From Lutjanus erythropterus (taxonomy: Eukaryota; Chordata; Actinopteri; Lutjaniformes; Lutjanidae): a stretch of 64,000 nt of DNA. A program made the position numbers and the translations under genes. Numbering within the stretch: position 1 is the stretch's first letter; each line of letters begins with the position of its first letter. Below are positions 1-12,664 of this stretch, one piece after another. The stretch covers positions 26,335,933 through 26,399,932 of the forward strand of contig CM034595.1 of the NCBI GenBank assembly GCA_020091685.1, read 5' to 3'. Under the pieces are notes generated by a model. That model did no database searches and was not told where the DNA came from. It saw nothing but the letters and a program-made list of their open reading frames with translations.

Positions 1-659
1 CGTTTTCTGAGTACAAGCTACAGCCGTTCTACACGTGCTTCCTGCTGACTAAAAACAAAAAAATCCTGACTCAGCCACAGGTGAAAATGTGCTCTTTATC
101 AACCATCCTGTTCGGCAGATATTGTGTAGTGAACATGTGTTTACAGTCCCACACTACTCCACACAGATGGAGCGATAATACCGTCACCAGTCATCTGAAC
201 AAGCAGAGGTCATCCTGACAGCCAGAGGTCACCTTGACCGCACAAACATTATAGTGTTGATCTGCCCAACTAATATTTGATAAGTGCCTGAAAGTGAGAT
301 TGTCATCTGATGTTTCCTGATCAAAAAACTTGAATATTAACATTTATGTCCATCCAGTTGGAGATCCGGTACATAGAGTCAAAAATTTCATCCTGACCAA
401 CATAACCTAACACATACAAAACAGGTTTTGATTTTCTGCAAGTAAAAGTAAAAAAGGAAAGACAGATAATGCTCCCACGAACATTAATATGCTACCATGT
501 GATTTTCTGGGCACATGAAACAGGAGACAGACCTTGTAGGGTAGACATGTAGGCCTACCTGTCCAAAGGGCCAGGTTGGAGGTCATGTCACTGCAAAATG
601 GTAAATGAAAACAGATGTTTGTTTGGATGTGGGTGCTGTTGTTAACTTTTTGCATGATT

Positions 660-800
660 TAAGCAAAGTAGTAATTCATAGGTAAAAATACCTTTAAAAA
701 TCTAGATCTAAGTAGAAGTATAGAAGTCTTATCAGCACAAAATACTTTAAATATCAAAAAGTAAAAGTTCTTATTAGACTGCAATGACCAGTGCAATCTC

Positions 801-851
<51 letters not shown>

Positions 852-1135
852 GATGTATTAGTTTGTGGACATACACGTTGTAGCTGTACTTTATGTGCTG
901 CTAACTAGTTTAATCTATAACAGCATGCTTTATATATAAACACCTTGATTTTCAGAAAAACTGGTAACTATAGCTGTCAACTATATGCAGCGGAGTAAAA
1001 AGTACATTTGCGCTTGGAATGTAGTAGAGTTAAAGTGTTAAGCAGCATAAAATGGAAATACCAAAGTAAAATTGAAGTACCACAGAAGTGTACTCATGTA
1101 CAGCTCTTGGATAAATGTTACTTTTCACCTCTGCC
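660..1135. repeat. Degraded non-autonomous DNA transposon copy
   Basis: The segment is rich in aagtagaagtat and taaaaagtacatttgc type words, and it ends in a block resembling the ends of the element at 4599-5238. It is probably an old copy of the same hAT-like, non-autonomous fish family, interrupted by an (ATT)n run at 805-851. Family membership is inferred from shared words by eye. Confidence 0.45.
805..851. repeat. (ATT)n microsatellite
   Basis: A perfect trinucleotide run of about 47 bases. It lies inside an old repeat and shows no link to a gene. Confidence 0.95.
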
Positions 1136-3541
1136 AAAAACAAACTAATGTTAAAAAGGTTTTGATGGGACAACAATTAATTTTTTTACCATCAATCTTA
1201 GTTTCAGGATTGTAAGACGAACTGAAAAAAGCTCTGCAGGATCCACTGAGTCTACAATGGATTGCATGTGAAGATCAGTTTCTCTGAAGGTAACAGCCAT
1301 TTCATCTCCTGACACTGGCAGATGTAATGCACCAGTGCACCAAGGTTTGCATACCATATTTTTTTATGCAAATCTGGCTGCACAGTATGAAAAATATGGA
1401 GAATGCAACTCACATATACAGATCCAATAAAAAAAAAAAAAACTGAGATTATGAAATTCATATTTACACATTTACATGTTTTATTTACATGTTAATCTGT
1501 GCTAGATGATACTGTCCTTTCCCTTTTTAAAACATTTTCAATAAAGACACACTGTAGAAAAAAGTTCTTTGTGTGAAATTTAAAACATCAAACAAAGAAA
1601 ATCTTGGTTCTGGTGGATGGACTGATCCAGACCTGCTCTATTTGAAAACTTTCCAGAGATAACTTTGCCATCATTTGGCACTATACAAGTAAAACTGAAT
1701 CAAAAAGAAACTGAATTTGTTTGTGTAGTACAACTGAATTAATATCAACTTAATTCCACCAGAAAAGTTTTTTTTGAATCATTAATGATCTCAAATTGTC
1801 TTTTCAAATTCAGACAACTCAAAATTTTAAGGCAGCTGGACCAAACTTTTTTTTGTAAGTGACAGTTGTTTTTTCTTTTTACGGAGTAGTCATTTGAGAT
1901 ATCAATGATGTGATATATTTAAATTATTAAAGCAAATATTTGAAACAAGATATAACTAGTGACTTAGCGAGGTGACCGCCATGTGTTCATGCTTGTCCTC
2001 CCTACAGGCAATAACTGAAAGTTATTTGACTTTGTATCTGCGGTCGTGCGTGTGTATGCATGTGTGTGTGTGTGTTTGAATGTGTGAGGGAGCTCACAGT
2101 AGGATGAACATCACGTCTATTGATCAGGCTAATGTGGGGAGGAAAGGCTGCAGGCCACAGCAGCTGATCAATATGCCTCTAATTACACACGGGGCAGTGA
2201 GTGTGTGAGTGTGTGTTACTGACGGAGTGAGTGTAGGTGGTCCCCCCCAAACTCACAGGGTTGTATATATATATCTGCTGTCCCACAGAGGAATTGCTCA
2301 TATGCTCATACACACAGCTCATAGCTCACACACATATTTAGTTAGTCATGAATCACTTATACCTTTTTTACCTGCACACACACACATAAACACTAATTTT
2401 ACCCTGATTTTTTTCCTGACAGGACACTGGGATCCCGTGTATGGATAAAAGGAACTGGTAAGTATCCTCATGTTTTTATTTCCGTGTGAATTTGAGGATT
2501 TAGAAGTTGTTGTTTTTTTCTCCTTCTCTACTACTGTTACCCATCCAGCCTGTCTTTCCTGAAGCAAGTAGAGTGTCTGATCTCAAATGCCAACAGGATC
2601 TCTGACTCCCCGTGTTAGTGACTCCCTCCCTCAATGCCGCATCCTCTGTCACATTCCTTTTGTGTTGGACAGGTTATACAGGTTATATGTTTCCACTATA
2701 GCCTGGTGTGTGTCATGGATTCTCGGCCTACATTCAGCCTGACACAAGCTAAATGACAGTGCAGTGTTGTCTGTATTTATCTCTGTCACTCCCTTATTTA
2801 TTCTCACAGCTCTGCCTCTCTGATCTGCTGCAGGTTTTTCCACTTGGCCAAGGCTTTGACTGGCTGGAGGCTGTGTGATATGTTTGATATTCGGTTGTTC
2901 TTGTGCTTTATCCTGTCAACTAAATATCAGACATATTCCTACAGAGTCTGGCACTGACTTCTGATCCAAGAGCCATAAAGTCAGATGTTCAGGTAAATGG
3001 TTTTGGACAGTAAATGTTGCAAATGGCGTAGCATTATCTATTGCTAGAACATCTTTGTAATGTTCACTTGAATTCCTTCAGTTTAACTGCAGTTTTTTTT
3101 GATTAGTTTTTGAGGAAACTTGTATTTGTGGTGCTTTACTGATAAAATAAATGTCACAACGTAAAAGAGGAATTAGCAAATATTTATTAATCATTAAAAT
3201 TCTCTTTATGTTCTGAATAAAAAGATAACAAACATGAGCCTGAATTACAACTTTCATTGTTTACTCTGTCTTTTCTTTTTCTCTGTCAAACACACACACA
3301 CCCACATACACAATAATGTATTGAACAAGACTGACGTCCGGCATTATAGTCTTTTTCTTTTTTCCACAATGGGATATGTGCACGAACATCCTGGTCCACG
3401 AGCAAACAAGTCTTTTACAGGCACCGTACAGGTTTGTGACATCAGTGATCAAACCTGATAACAGCCTTTGAGCAAACAGATCAGAGCATTCAGTTCATTT
3501 CCCGTACTGATCTTGATGAACTTCTTTTCAGCAGGAGCGTA

Positions 3542-4183
3542 CACTAAATAAAAACATAAATGCAACACTTTTGTTTTTGCTCCAATTTTTCATGAGTAAA
3601 AATCTAACCCTTCTTCTGTGCACACAACAGGTTTGTGAGCATTTCTCTTTTGCAAAGATAATCCATCCACGTAACAGGTGTGGCATAGAGATGCCCTTTA
3701 AACAGCATGATTATTTAAATACCAACTGATTGGCTGGTACTTGCTCCCTTTGTTGTTGGGGCTGGTTAGGTTGAGGAGTGATTGCATAGGGTTAGGGTAA
3801 GAGTATCAGGACAAGTCAATCATAGGCAGAGAAGGACGGGTCATAACTTTGCTGTCCATAGGAAAAAAAATGGTATCTGTAGCCCTATGTGAAATAGCCT
3901 TAGTTAAGTGCCTAATAAATATCTTTTTACAAGATAAAACTGCACATCATAGTGGCCTTTTATTGTGACCAGTCCAAGGCAAATCTTTTTAACTAGCATC
4001 TCTCACTGCCATGCCTGCCAGGTGGATGGATTGACTTTGAGAAGAAGAAGTGCTCACTAACATGGATTTTAATAAACCTAAATAAACCTTTGGTGTGCAC
4101 AGATGAAGTCTTAGATCTTTTACTTCAACTCAAGAAAAATGGGAGCAAAAACAAAAGTGTCATATTTATATTTTTGTCAGGTG
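3542..4183. mobile_element. Tc1/mariner-like non-autonomous transposon with TA target duplication
   Basis: The ends are imperfect inverted repeats of about 50 bp. The left end carries acacttttgtttttgctcc, and the right end carries the reverse complement of nearly the same word. TA dinucleotides at 3540-3541 and 4184-4185 bracket the element, as expected for a Tc1/mariner target-site duplication. It is about 640 bp and has no transposase reading frame, so it is a non-autonomous (MITE-type) copy. The sequence resembles a very common teleost Tc1/mariner family that I know only from memory; the exact subfamily is not assigned. Confidence 0.8.
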
Positions 4184-4598
4184 TACAACTAAGGACATTT
4201 ATCATCATATGTGATTTTATCCTTGCAGGACATAAATAAAACCCAGTGGCGTGTTAACATCGTCTGCAGTGATTCATTACTGTCTCCACATCTCTGATTC
4301 ACGTCCTATTGCATCAGACATTGTGAGCTATATGCTTCAGACACTATTTTTATACTCTAATTAGTTGATTTTGCACTGAGGGAACATGCTTTTGGACTTT
4401 TGGCTAATGAAACATCTTCCCTCCTGCCCAGTCAACGAATTCTTTAAAAGGCACTTTGTTATGTAACAGTCCATTTTCTAAGGAAGCGTAATAAGTTACA
4501 TCCTAATGTGCACAAGCCTACGGGAGCATATGGGTGGAAAATCACTGACGTGAGTAGATAATACGCTTTCTAATCAAATCTAATCCTGCATTTAAGCA

Positions 4599-5238
4599 GG
4601 AGTGGAGGAAGTATTCAGATCCTTTATTGGAGTAAGAGTAGAACCACCAAAGTCTGGCATTCAAAACCTTACTCAAGCTCAGAAATATCATCAACAAAAT
4701 GTATTTAAAGTTTTTAAAGTGAAAAGGTGTCAGTCTGTCTCCTACCTTTCCTGTTTGTTTCTAGCTGCTCTATGAAAATAAAGGCATAATTCCTCCCCAA
4801 ATTAAAATAAAATGACATAATATAAAACACATACTAATCAGACACTTACTAATCTTCTTCTTATTATTATTATTATCATTATTATTATTAACAACATAAT
4901 GTATATTATTCAAAATGTAATGATTAGTGCATTAATAACAGTAAATAAATTTCCAATGTTTTTTTCTTAATTTCTTAAGTGTTGTCAGTGGGTTTTTAAA
5001 GACACTTTACAAAAGAAGAGTCTCAGCCATAAGCCAATGCTATGTGGGGCTAAATTGGTTAATCTATAGCAATACATCATATTTTATAAAATGATCACCT
5101 TTTCTTTAGACTATATAATCTGAATCTGAAAAGTAACTAGTAACTAAAATTATATAATAAATGTAGTAAAGTAAAAAGTACAGTATTTCCCTCTGAGATG
5201 TAGTAGAAGAAGAGTAAAGTTAATTTTCACCACTGTGC
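4599..5238. mobile_element. hAT-like non-autonomous element
   Basis: It starts with aggagtggaggaagtattca and ends with the rough reverse complement, caccactgtgc. These termini and the internal taaagtaaaaagtacag words match a family dispersed through fish genomes. It is about 640 bp, with no transposase ORF. Superfamily assignment is from memory. Confidence 0.6.
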
Positions 5239-6229
5239 AAAAGAATACACTTTGTGAACTCAACCGACTGTTACAAAATGACTTTCACTTCAGACCTAGA
5301 CTGTAATCTGAACACCAGGCCTCTGACGAGTTTTCTCATGTTTCAGACTGTAGCCTCACCCCATCCTTGACTGCAAAAAACTCCTTTGACAACAGTTAGA
5401 AACTGGATGGACGGGTCCGGGAGCACAGAAACCATCTGAGGCAATCTGTGGATACAACAAAGCAGCACAGAGGGGTAAAAAAAAAATACTCACGACAGTG
5501 TGTGTGTTGCAGCACTAGAGGGCGTCTGGGTTGAGTGTTTGACCCCTGTGTGTGTCATTTCAGGTTTTGATTTTAAACCTGTTGTCTATTCATGCAGAAA
5601 TTATGTTCTTAGTTTGTTGTCACAGCAGATTCAGGTTCAGTGTGAGCTAAAATGACCTGTGTGTTCACTGAGGATAGGTTAAGGTTACAGTGAGCCTCCA
5701 GGCAATGAAATCTGCTCAAAAGTGACAAACAAATCTGTGTGTGTGGGCTTGTGTGCGCACATAAGTGCATGTTATCACAGGTCTCAGTGTGGTTTATTCA
5801 AACAAACCCTCGCACAAAGAAGAAAAAACACAGAAGCCAAACCTAACCCATCCTCCAACACTAAAATAACCTTAATTTTAACCAACATGATGCCCCCTCC
5901 CCTGCTCCTGACAAAAAAAAACAACAACCTGTGACATAAAAATATATAATGTCAGAGAGACTTTTAATGGGGAAATTCAACTAAAGTTCAGTGAATTGTA
6001 ACAAACCATCTTCCCAATCTTGTAAATTGCTTGATGATTCATTAACAAAATATGAAATTGAATTACGCAACTGATGTGCATCAATGAATTTGATCATTAG
6101 TCGGCTGAGAAAGACAATTATCAAAAGCATCCAGGATCTCTGTTTAAGTATAACACAACACTGACAGGAAAATAAGTATATCTAAAACAGTATTTTCATT
6201 TTATGTTATTTTATATTTCTAATCTATAA

Positions 6230-6842
6230 CATTTCAAAGGGAATTGTACTTTTTACTCCACTATTTTTAATGATATTGATTACATGAAAAACATACAATA
6301 TGCTTGTATGATATGATACAGTATTATACTAATTATCTACGCAGTAGTACACAAAGCATGTAAAAGTTTGTTGGTGATAAAAATGTAACAACATCAAAAA
6401 CTTAAGGTACGATAATACCAAGATAAAAAGTCAACCATACAGACAAGGAAAAATGACAACTTGAAAAAATGTCCAAAATAAAAATAATAAACAATTATCC
6501 ACGTACTACCACGGTAGATAATGTCACAGTTCAATACTGAATCAAGACATTTTTACCACAACATCTGTTGTGATAAATATATTATCACAATATATTGTTA
6601 CATCCCTGTTAAAAACAGTTTAATATAATAATCCATTATAATATAACTCTTTGAAAGGAGCCATTCTGTATAATAAGTACTTTTATGTTTGATGCTTTAA
6701 ACACATTTTGCTGATAATACCTCTGTACTTTTACTTTTAAGTAACATTTTTAATTCAGGGCTTTTACTTAAAGTATTTTAAGACTGTAGTATTTCTACTT
6801 ATACGTACAAGTAAAGGATCTGAGTACTTCTTCCAACACTAC
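6230..6842. mobile_element. hAT-like non-autonomous element, reverse copy
   Basis: Words such as ttgtactttttactccac at the left and gatctgagtacttcttccaa at the right are reverse complements of the 4599-5238 family ends. It is degraded, and the left boundary is uncertain. Confidence 0.45.
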
Positions 6843-7202
6843 ATTATAAATAATATTATATTTTAACAATACAACAAAAAAAACATGTCCCTTTCAAATA
6901 AGCTTTTAAACATTCGTATTATTGAATGACATAATAAATGAAAATAAGTGAACATGCGTCTGGATGCAGAGCATGAGGTTAAGAGTTCACACACACACAT
7001 GCAGCTTGTGTGGAGGACAATAGGCCACTGGCTGGTGGTCCTGTGGATGTTGTGACCAGTGAGATCGACTGATAGGGTCAAATGGCACCACCTGAGACAA
7101 ATGTTATCTGAAAGAGTGCACACTGTATACTCAAGGGACATTTCTGTAAGGCAGTAAAAAAGAGGGAGAATGACGAACATTGTAATAATGATGCTTGTAT
7201 GC

Positions 7203-7203
<1 letters not shown>

Positions 7204-7276
<73 letters not shown>

Positions 7277-7280
7277 GTGT
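7204..7280. repeat. (TG)n microsatellite
   Basis: About 77 bases of TG repeat with one CT and one CG interruption, lying roughly 140 bp upstream of the TATA box of the msmp-like gene. Confidence 0.95.
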
Positions 7281-7418
7281 CTACATACTGTATGTGTGTG
7301 CAGATGTAGAATGGTAATTAGTGTGTGGAGGGGGGCGTTTCGGGGTGGGGTGGGGGGGTGCAAATAGCAATGAAGAAAGAAGTAGAAATGAGTGTGGAGA
7401 TAAAGAGGTGCTGTTCAG

Positions 7419-7425
7419 TATAAAT
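7419..7425 (+). promoter_or_regulatory. TATA box of the msmp-like gene
   Basis: The word tataaat lies about 165 bp upstream of the splice donor that ends the noncoding first exon (donor at 7585). A start site around 7450 would give a first exon of roughly 130 bp. TATA-driven promoters fit a tissue-restricted secreted peptide gene. The placement is inferred; no transcript data are available. Confidence 0.5.
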
Positions 7426-7515
7426 ATCTGAGATCACAGGGAGAGAGAGCATCAGTTCAAGAGGAGGAGACGGAGAGAAAAAAAGGGAGAAACAGAAAAA
7501 ACAACAGGAGGGTGA

Positions 7516-7720
7516 ATGAAAGCAAGAGGAACTGAGAGAAGAAGAAAATACAGCACAGGAAGGATTTTATATCAGTGGAAACAGGTAAGACTGGCATCTT
7601 TTCTCATCTGGTTATTATATTTTGGTGTATTATTGTTTTTATTTTTTTTACCTGTACACTGGACATATTTTTTTCTTCTTCTTTCAGAAATGGCAAACAC
7701 AGCCGGAGGAGTGCTTTTAG
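7516..7720 (+). other. Spliced upstream ORF overlapping the msmp start codon
   Basis: An ATG at 7516 in the noncoding first exon reads 23 codons to the donor at 7584. It continues after the splice at 7688 for 10 more codons to a TAG at 7718-7720, in a different frame from the main ORF. It therefore overlaps the main start codon at 7690. Its start context is weak (T at -3) while the main ATG has G at -3 and G at +4, which would favour leaky scanning. Whether the exon is transcribed from upstream of 7516 is inferred. Confidence 0.5.
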
Positions 7721-8940
7721 CTTTTCTGTTGCTCCTGAGTGCCAGTGTACCATGTTTTTCTGTGTACAACAGTGGCGAATGCTTCTTCAACACTAAAGGT
7801 ACAGTGTCCGTCCCTGCAGGCTTATACATGTCAAGAGGTAGAAAATAGTAGTAAGTAGTTAAATACGTTATTCAGGTAGTTGTTAATTTTATGCTACTTT
7901 ATGCTTCTTCACTATATTTAAGATTGTACTTTTTACCCCACTACATTTATTGGACAGTTATGATTACTAATTACTATGCAAATGCATACTTTCAATCCAT
8001 AATATATGATCATTTTATGAAATATGATGCTTATATAGGGCAGCAACTAATGATTACTTCCATTATTTATTAATCTGTCAATTATTTTAATGATTAATTG
8101 AGTGATTGTTTCTTTTGTCGAATCAACAGTCTAGTCTTCATTTACTATCATAAAGGACAAATAAAAGCAGCAAATCCTCACATTTAAGAAGCTGAAACCA
8201 GCAAAATTTCACATTTCTGCTTGAAAAATGACTGAATCAATTAATCGATTACCAAAACAGTTGGTGACCACTGTAACTGTCTTTCGATCCACTAATCGAT
8301 TAATCAATTAATCGACTAATCATTGCAGCTCTTTACCTATATGATAAACAACAAACAGTATATAAAATAGTCATATATGTCAACACAGACCAGCTGCAAC
8401 AACTATATGTGTATATATAATATGTACGATTATTTAACAGTAGGAAAGGAACAATTCTGTATAATGCAGGACTTTAACTTGTACTGGACCATATCATACA
8501 AAGTATTTCTCAAGGATCCAAGTTCTTCTTCTACTGCTGAATACGTCACAATAAGTGATATTTTAATCTCCAGGGAGCTGTGAACACATGGGACAGGTGT
8601 ACGGGATAGGAGAGAGCTGGATAACCAGTGACTGTTACCAGTGTGTCTGCATGGAGCCTTTTGGAGTAGGATGCTGTGATCAGTGAGTTTGTTTCATATT
8701 CACAGTCACCCAAAAAACAATTTAAATGCAGTATATATTTAGTGTAACTCTGGTCTTCCCTACAGTGGATCTGAACCTGTGGACTACCCAGACTGGTGTG
8801 AGGTCATCCGTAAACCGGACTCTTGCACTAGTGTCGCAGTGATGAGAGCCAATCACAAACTGCCTTGCCTCTGGGGACGAGGCCGTCTCAGACCAGCTGC
8901 AGGACAACCATGGAAATCTGACAATGATCCTTTATTTTGA
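7690..8940 (+). CDS. msmp: Prostate-associated microseminoprotein-like secreted protein (MSMP/MSMB family)
   Basis: Coding exons are 7690-7798, 8574-8682 and 8766-8940 (130 residues, stop TGA), all with GT-AG junctions and consistent phase. A noncoding exon ends at 7584. The protein has an N-terminal hydrophobic signal peptide (about residues 1-24, ending near VPCFS) and is then a small secreted domain with 10 cysteines, the number expected for microseminoproteins. The blocks GESW, DCYQCVC, GVGCCD and YPDWCEV resemble MSMP more than MSMB. In mammals MSMP is a secreted protein reported as a CCR2 ligand; that activity is not shown here. A poly(A) signal follows at 9207. Intron 2 is filled with nested transposon copies. 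The family call is strong; choosing between msmp paralogues is not possible from sequence alone. Confidence 0.85.
7835..8540. mobile_element. hAT-like element in msmp intron 2, with a nested insertion
   Basis: The left part (ttgtactttttaccccac) and the right part (tttctcaaggatccaagttc) look like two halves of the family also seen at 6230-6842. They are separated by a second element at 8040-8333, so a later insertion into an older element is inferred. This fills most of the intron between coding exons 1 and 2. Confidence 0.5.
8040..8333. mobile_element. Nested short DNA transposon with attaatcgatta-type ends
   Basis: It begins gcagcaactaatgatta and ends taatcattgcagctct, which are imperfect inverted repeats. 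The interior is rich in attaatcgatt words. This matches a very common teleost non-autonomous DNA element recalled from memory. It sits inside an older repeat. Confidence 0.6.
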
Positions 8941-10692
8941 GTTAAGCAATTAATGAAAGAAATAGCAATATAACAATATATGATGTTTATGTTTGATTGA
9001 ATAAATAAATACAGACATGGGTTTTATTTTATCATAAGGTTTGGGAGAGACTAAACTGCACTGAATTTTATAACAAAATCTGCAAATACCTACCATGGTA
9101 ATCTGTTTATTCTGTTTATATGTATAATTTCACATTTGAAAGTTGTGCTGTTGATGTTTGTTGTTGATGACTCTTGGTCACGGCTCTGGTTGATGTTTTA
9201 GGACTGAATAAAAATGTATGTCTAAATCACTCTATGTCTAATTTCTGATTTTTTAAAAAGATGTGTTATTTGGTTTTGATACTTATGTAACTGTCCCATT
9301 ACTCACTTGCTCTACAGTTGCATAATCTCACATAGATAATAGGTAATTCACCATAAAACAGAATTTATATTGTGCTATTTCAAACACATTTGACAGCTCA
9401 ATTAATATATACAAACATATATAAGAACTCTTGTCACTCATATGTGGAATCCAGAGTATTATCATTCACAAGTCAGACTTTATCTTCAGATTGCATCACC
9501 AATACAGTTTTATTTGTCTGCTGTTTAACCCAAAAAGTGCTCTCTTTATACTTTGTACTTTGTATGGCTCTGTTGAGTGAATTTGAGTGTGTCTGCTGAG
9601 AGTTAGCCTTTTACATTTATTAGCATACTTCTGTAAATGACTCCTTTGTTGTATTGTAAGGAGAGCCCAGTTGTCCCCTGACATCACACCTTACCTACCC
9701 CCAGCTGCTCTCCCCTTTTAGTCTGTGTCCCTCTTTACATGAGAACCCATTCCTATTATAATTTCAGACTTCCACTCTGGGTTTCTCAGACGCACTGCCA
9801 CTGCCACTGGTTTAGCACCTAGTTTTCAAATTTCATTTTCATTCTAAACCTCCTATGATTTCCTACAAACTGTATATAACCTGGTGAACAACCTGACTCC
9901 AGCAGACAGCACCATGTCACTGTGTTGTGAGGCTGTCTCCGCTGCGAAGTGAATTAAGCTTATCCAGAACCAGCCAAGATGTTGGACCTGAAAGAATCTT
10001 TTTCTTCAACAGCAGCAAGTGTTCCAATACACCTCTGTGCATTTTTATATGTATACATATGCAGTCAACATTGTACAAAAGTAAAAGCACAAATGTATTC
10101 TCATTACATTTGGTACTCAGTACCAAAGGTAAATGCATATTATGTTACTGGATCATAATCATTGATTGAATAACTGTAGCTTGCTAAATTTATTGATTAA
10201 AAAAAAAACTCACAAAAGAAAAGAAGCAATATTTGAATCTGAGTTGGTGTGGGATAGATGTATAAAGTAGAGAAACTGGAAATACTCAACACAAAATTGT
10301 GCTTGCTTACACTATATGAGTAGGCTACTTAGTTACAACTCCACCACTGAAAAGGTTTATTCCTTTCAAAATGATTAGTTTCGTCCGCTTGCAGAGCAAC
10401 AATAAGTGTCAAGGACACTGTGATTAAGCCTGTTATTATTCCTTTTGTTCAGAAATTTACAATAACATAAAAAACACACCTGAGTTTTAGATCCCCTAAC
10501 TCTTGATGAATGGTGAAACTGACTTTTATTTTGAAAGGAGAGCAGTATGTCGCAGTGATTGTACGTCACACAGTGGCGCGCCGTCTTTAGTGTCCACCTT
10601 CTTAATATATGTTGTAAATGGACAGGTCATTTTACATTTCTCCTGACTTTCTGAGGCTTTGAATTAATGAAAAAGTAACAAAAAGAAGTAAA
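8941..10692. other. msmp 3' region and nbn upstream region
   Basis: The msmp poly(A) signal aataaa is at 9207-9212. No further gene is recognised before nbn. A short GC-rich patch (tggcgcgccgtc, about 10576-10587) with no TATA box lies about 110 bp before the nbn start codon and probably belongs to its promoter and 5' UTR. Confidence 0.5.
9207..9212 (+). other. Poly(A) signal of the msmp-like gene
   Basis: A canonical aataaa 267 bases after the stop codon is the best candidate. Weaker overlapping taaataaat words near 9000 are possible alternatives. Confidence 0.55.
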
Positions 10693-12602
10693 ATGTGGAT
10701 ACTGACACCGCTGCAGCCTGGAGGTAACTTTTGATTTCCGGGTTGATTTTATCGTTAGCTTAACACACAGCTAGCAAATAAAGTTAACGCCTTCATGAAG
10801 TTAGCTGCGGATGTGTAACGGTATGATTAAAAACAGCTAACGTTGCCGCTGAAGGTATAAAATCAACTGTTTGATGGTGGAATAGGCTTTAAAAGGTTTA
10901 CGAGTTTGTTATTAAAATGTCAGTTAGATTAGATGTTTTTTGAGTGGAGGCTGTGAGGAACTTTGGTCATGCAACATGTTAGATCTAATGTACTGTGTAA
11001 TGACGTGTAATGTGTGAATTTGCTTTCGTTTTATGGCGAAGATGCATGTGCATAAAATGATGTCTGTGAGTGGTGGAGTGTTCATAGGTGGACATTGATA
11101 TCTGCTATCTCTTCATAGATAACGGTAATAGGAACACAGTCAGACAGTTACTTTCATACACACCTCCACATTTTTATTACATATTAAGTTACATAAAGTA
11201 CATACATGTATATAAAAAATACACTAAACACTGATGCATGCGGTGCAGGGCATAACTGCCAACTGACATTGACAACAAGGACAGAACAACTCTAACCCTT
11301 AATTTTTCTAGTAAAGTACACAAAAAACTTAACAAATGTACTTCTGCTTCAATAGAGCATTTTGCCTAAAAATTCAAATGAAATAATAAATAATAATATA
11401 AGTTTTCTGTTCTCTGGTTACAGCTCTAATGTGAAGTTTTAGTGGTTTCCCTTGTTTTCTACAGTTATTAACTGAATATCTTTGGTTTTGGCCTGTTAGG
11501 GGACAAAACAAGACATGCTTGACAAGCTTGACAAAGCACCTCACAATGCCTGTCATTCAACCTATACTTGCCAATCTGATCACCACAGAATAATGTACTT
11601 GTTCATTCAGTAAATTCCTCATTATATTTGTAGGATTTCACCTAAATTTTTGACCCATATATGGCAGGTATTCTACTTTCAGTTTTGGGATTTGGATTTT
11701 ATTCTATTTTATTTTTATTTTTTTCTAAATTTATCCAGGGTTTTTTAATCTCTGCACCCACCCAACCCATTATGAGAGCTCAGCTGCTCTGCCCAGCCTG
11801 CAAAAATATGTGTTAATAAACGACACAAACCCGACCGACCACAAAACCACCAAATTATACGTTGTAGCAGCACGATTTCAGGACTGATTTTGCTATCACT
11901 GTTGTATTAATGTTTTCACATGTGGCCATGTTTCCAACCCCTAGTTTTGATTAAATATTGTGTGAAATCATCTAATGTCATACTTAACACATTATTGATA
12001 CCAGGTATTGAATGTAATACTGTAGATAATGATGATTATTTTGTTAATATTAGCCAGCTCTTGGATAGAGAAACCAATTTATGATTAAATGGTTATGAGT
12101 ATTAGCAAATGTAAAAAATGTCATATACACTAGATTTAAGGTTCTTTTTCAACTTCTCCTGTAGTTTGTAAAAGTTTGTAAAATCCACAGTTAGATTGTC
12201 TGTTTGTGATTTAACATTTGAAGGTGTATACCTTGCCTCCTGTCACTCTCAGGTGAGACCCACTATCTGCTCTCCAGTAAAGAGTATGTGGTGGGGCGCA
12301 AGAACTGTGACATCCTCCTCTCAGATGACCAGTCCATCAGCAGGGCTCACGCTCACCTCACTGCTACTGACCAGGTGAGAGGGAGACGGGGCAATGAGGG
12401 CATGATATCACTGACATGACACAAATCTGTTATGATCATTTGTAGTTCAGACAGTCTGTCTTAAAGATCTGATACAGGAAACAAATCTAGTTTGCCTGCA
12501 GTCTGAACAAAGCCATAGAGATGTTGTGATAGTAACAGTCAGTATACAGTTGGCACAATGCAGCAAAGTAACATGTATGAATTCATCATATGTGATGGTT
12601 TA

Positions 12603-12664
<62 letters not shown>

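Larger units (their letters stand above)
1..3541. other. Spacer, no confident gene
   Basis: No coding gene is supported here. Bases 3-221 are open in one forward frame without a recognisable product. Two short splice-bounded segments (about 2424-2457 and 2946-2993, each flanked by AG and GT) could be exons of an unknown transcript but have no recognisable protein. A degraded copy of a fish DNA transposon lies at about 660-1135, with an (ATT)n run inside it, and an imperfect TG-rich tract lies at 2046-2076. Confidence 0.5.
4184..7418. other. Spacer upstream of the msmp-like gene
   Basis: No gene is recognised. The interval holds the element at 4599-5238, a reverse-oriented relative at about 6230-6842 (ending ctgagtacttcttccaacac), and a long TG microsatellite at 7204-7280. 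Apparent reading frames here are low-complexity His/Thr or Val/Cys translations of TG repeats. Confidence 0.55.

Noticed and set aside
3-221. Open frame of 72 codons at the left edge
   Set aside because: No recognisable domain, no clear splice sites, and composition like random spacer. It could be the tail of a gene outside the window, but the evidence is too weak.
6863-7363. Long minus-strand reading frame rich in His and Thr
   Set aside because: It is the translation of the (TG)n microsatellite and its surroundings; there is no splice or family support.
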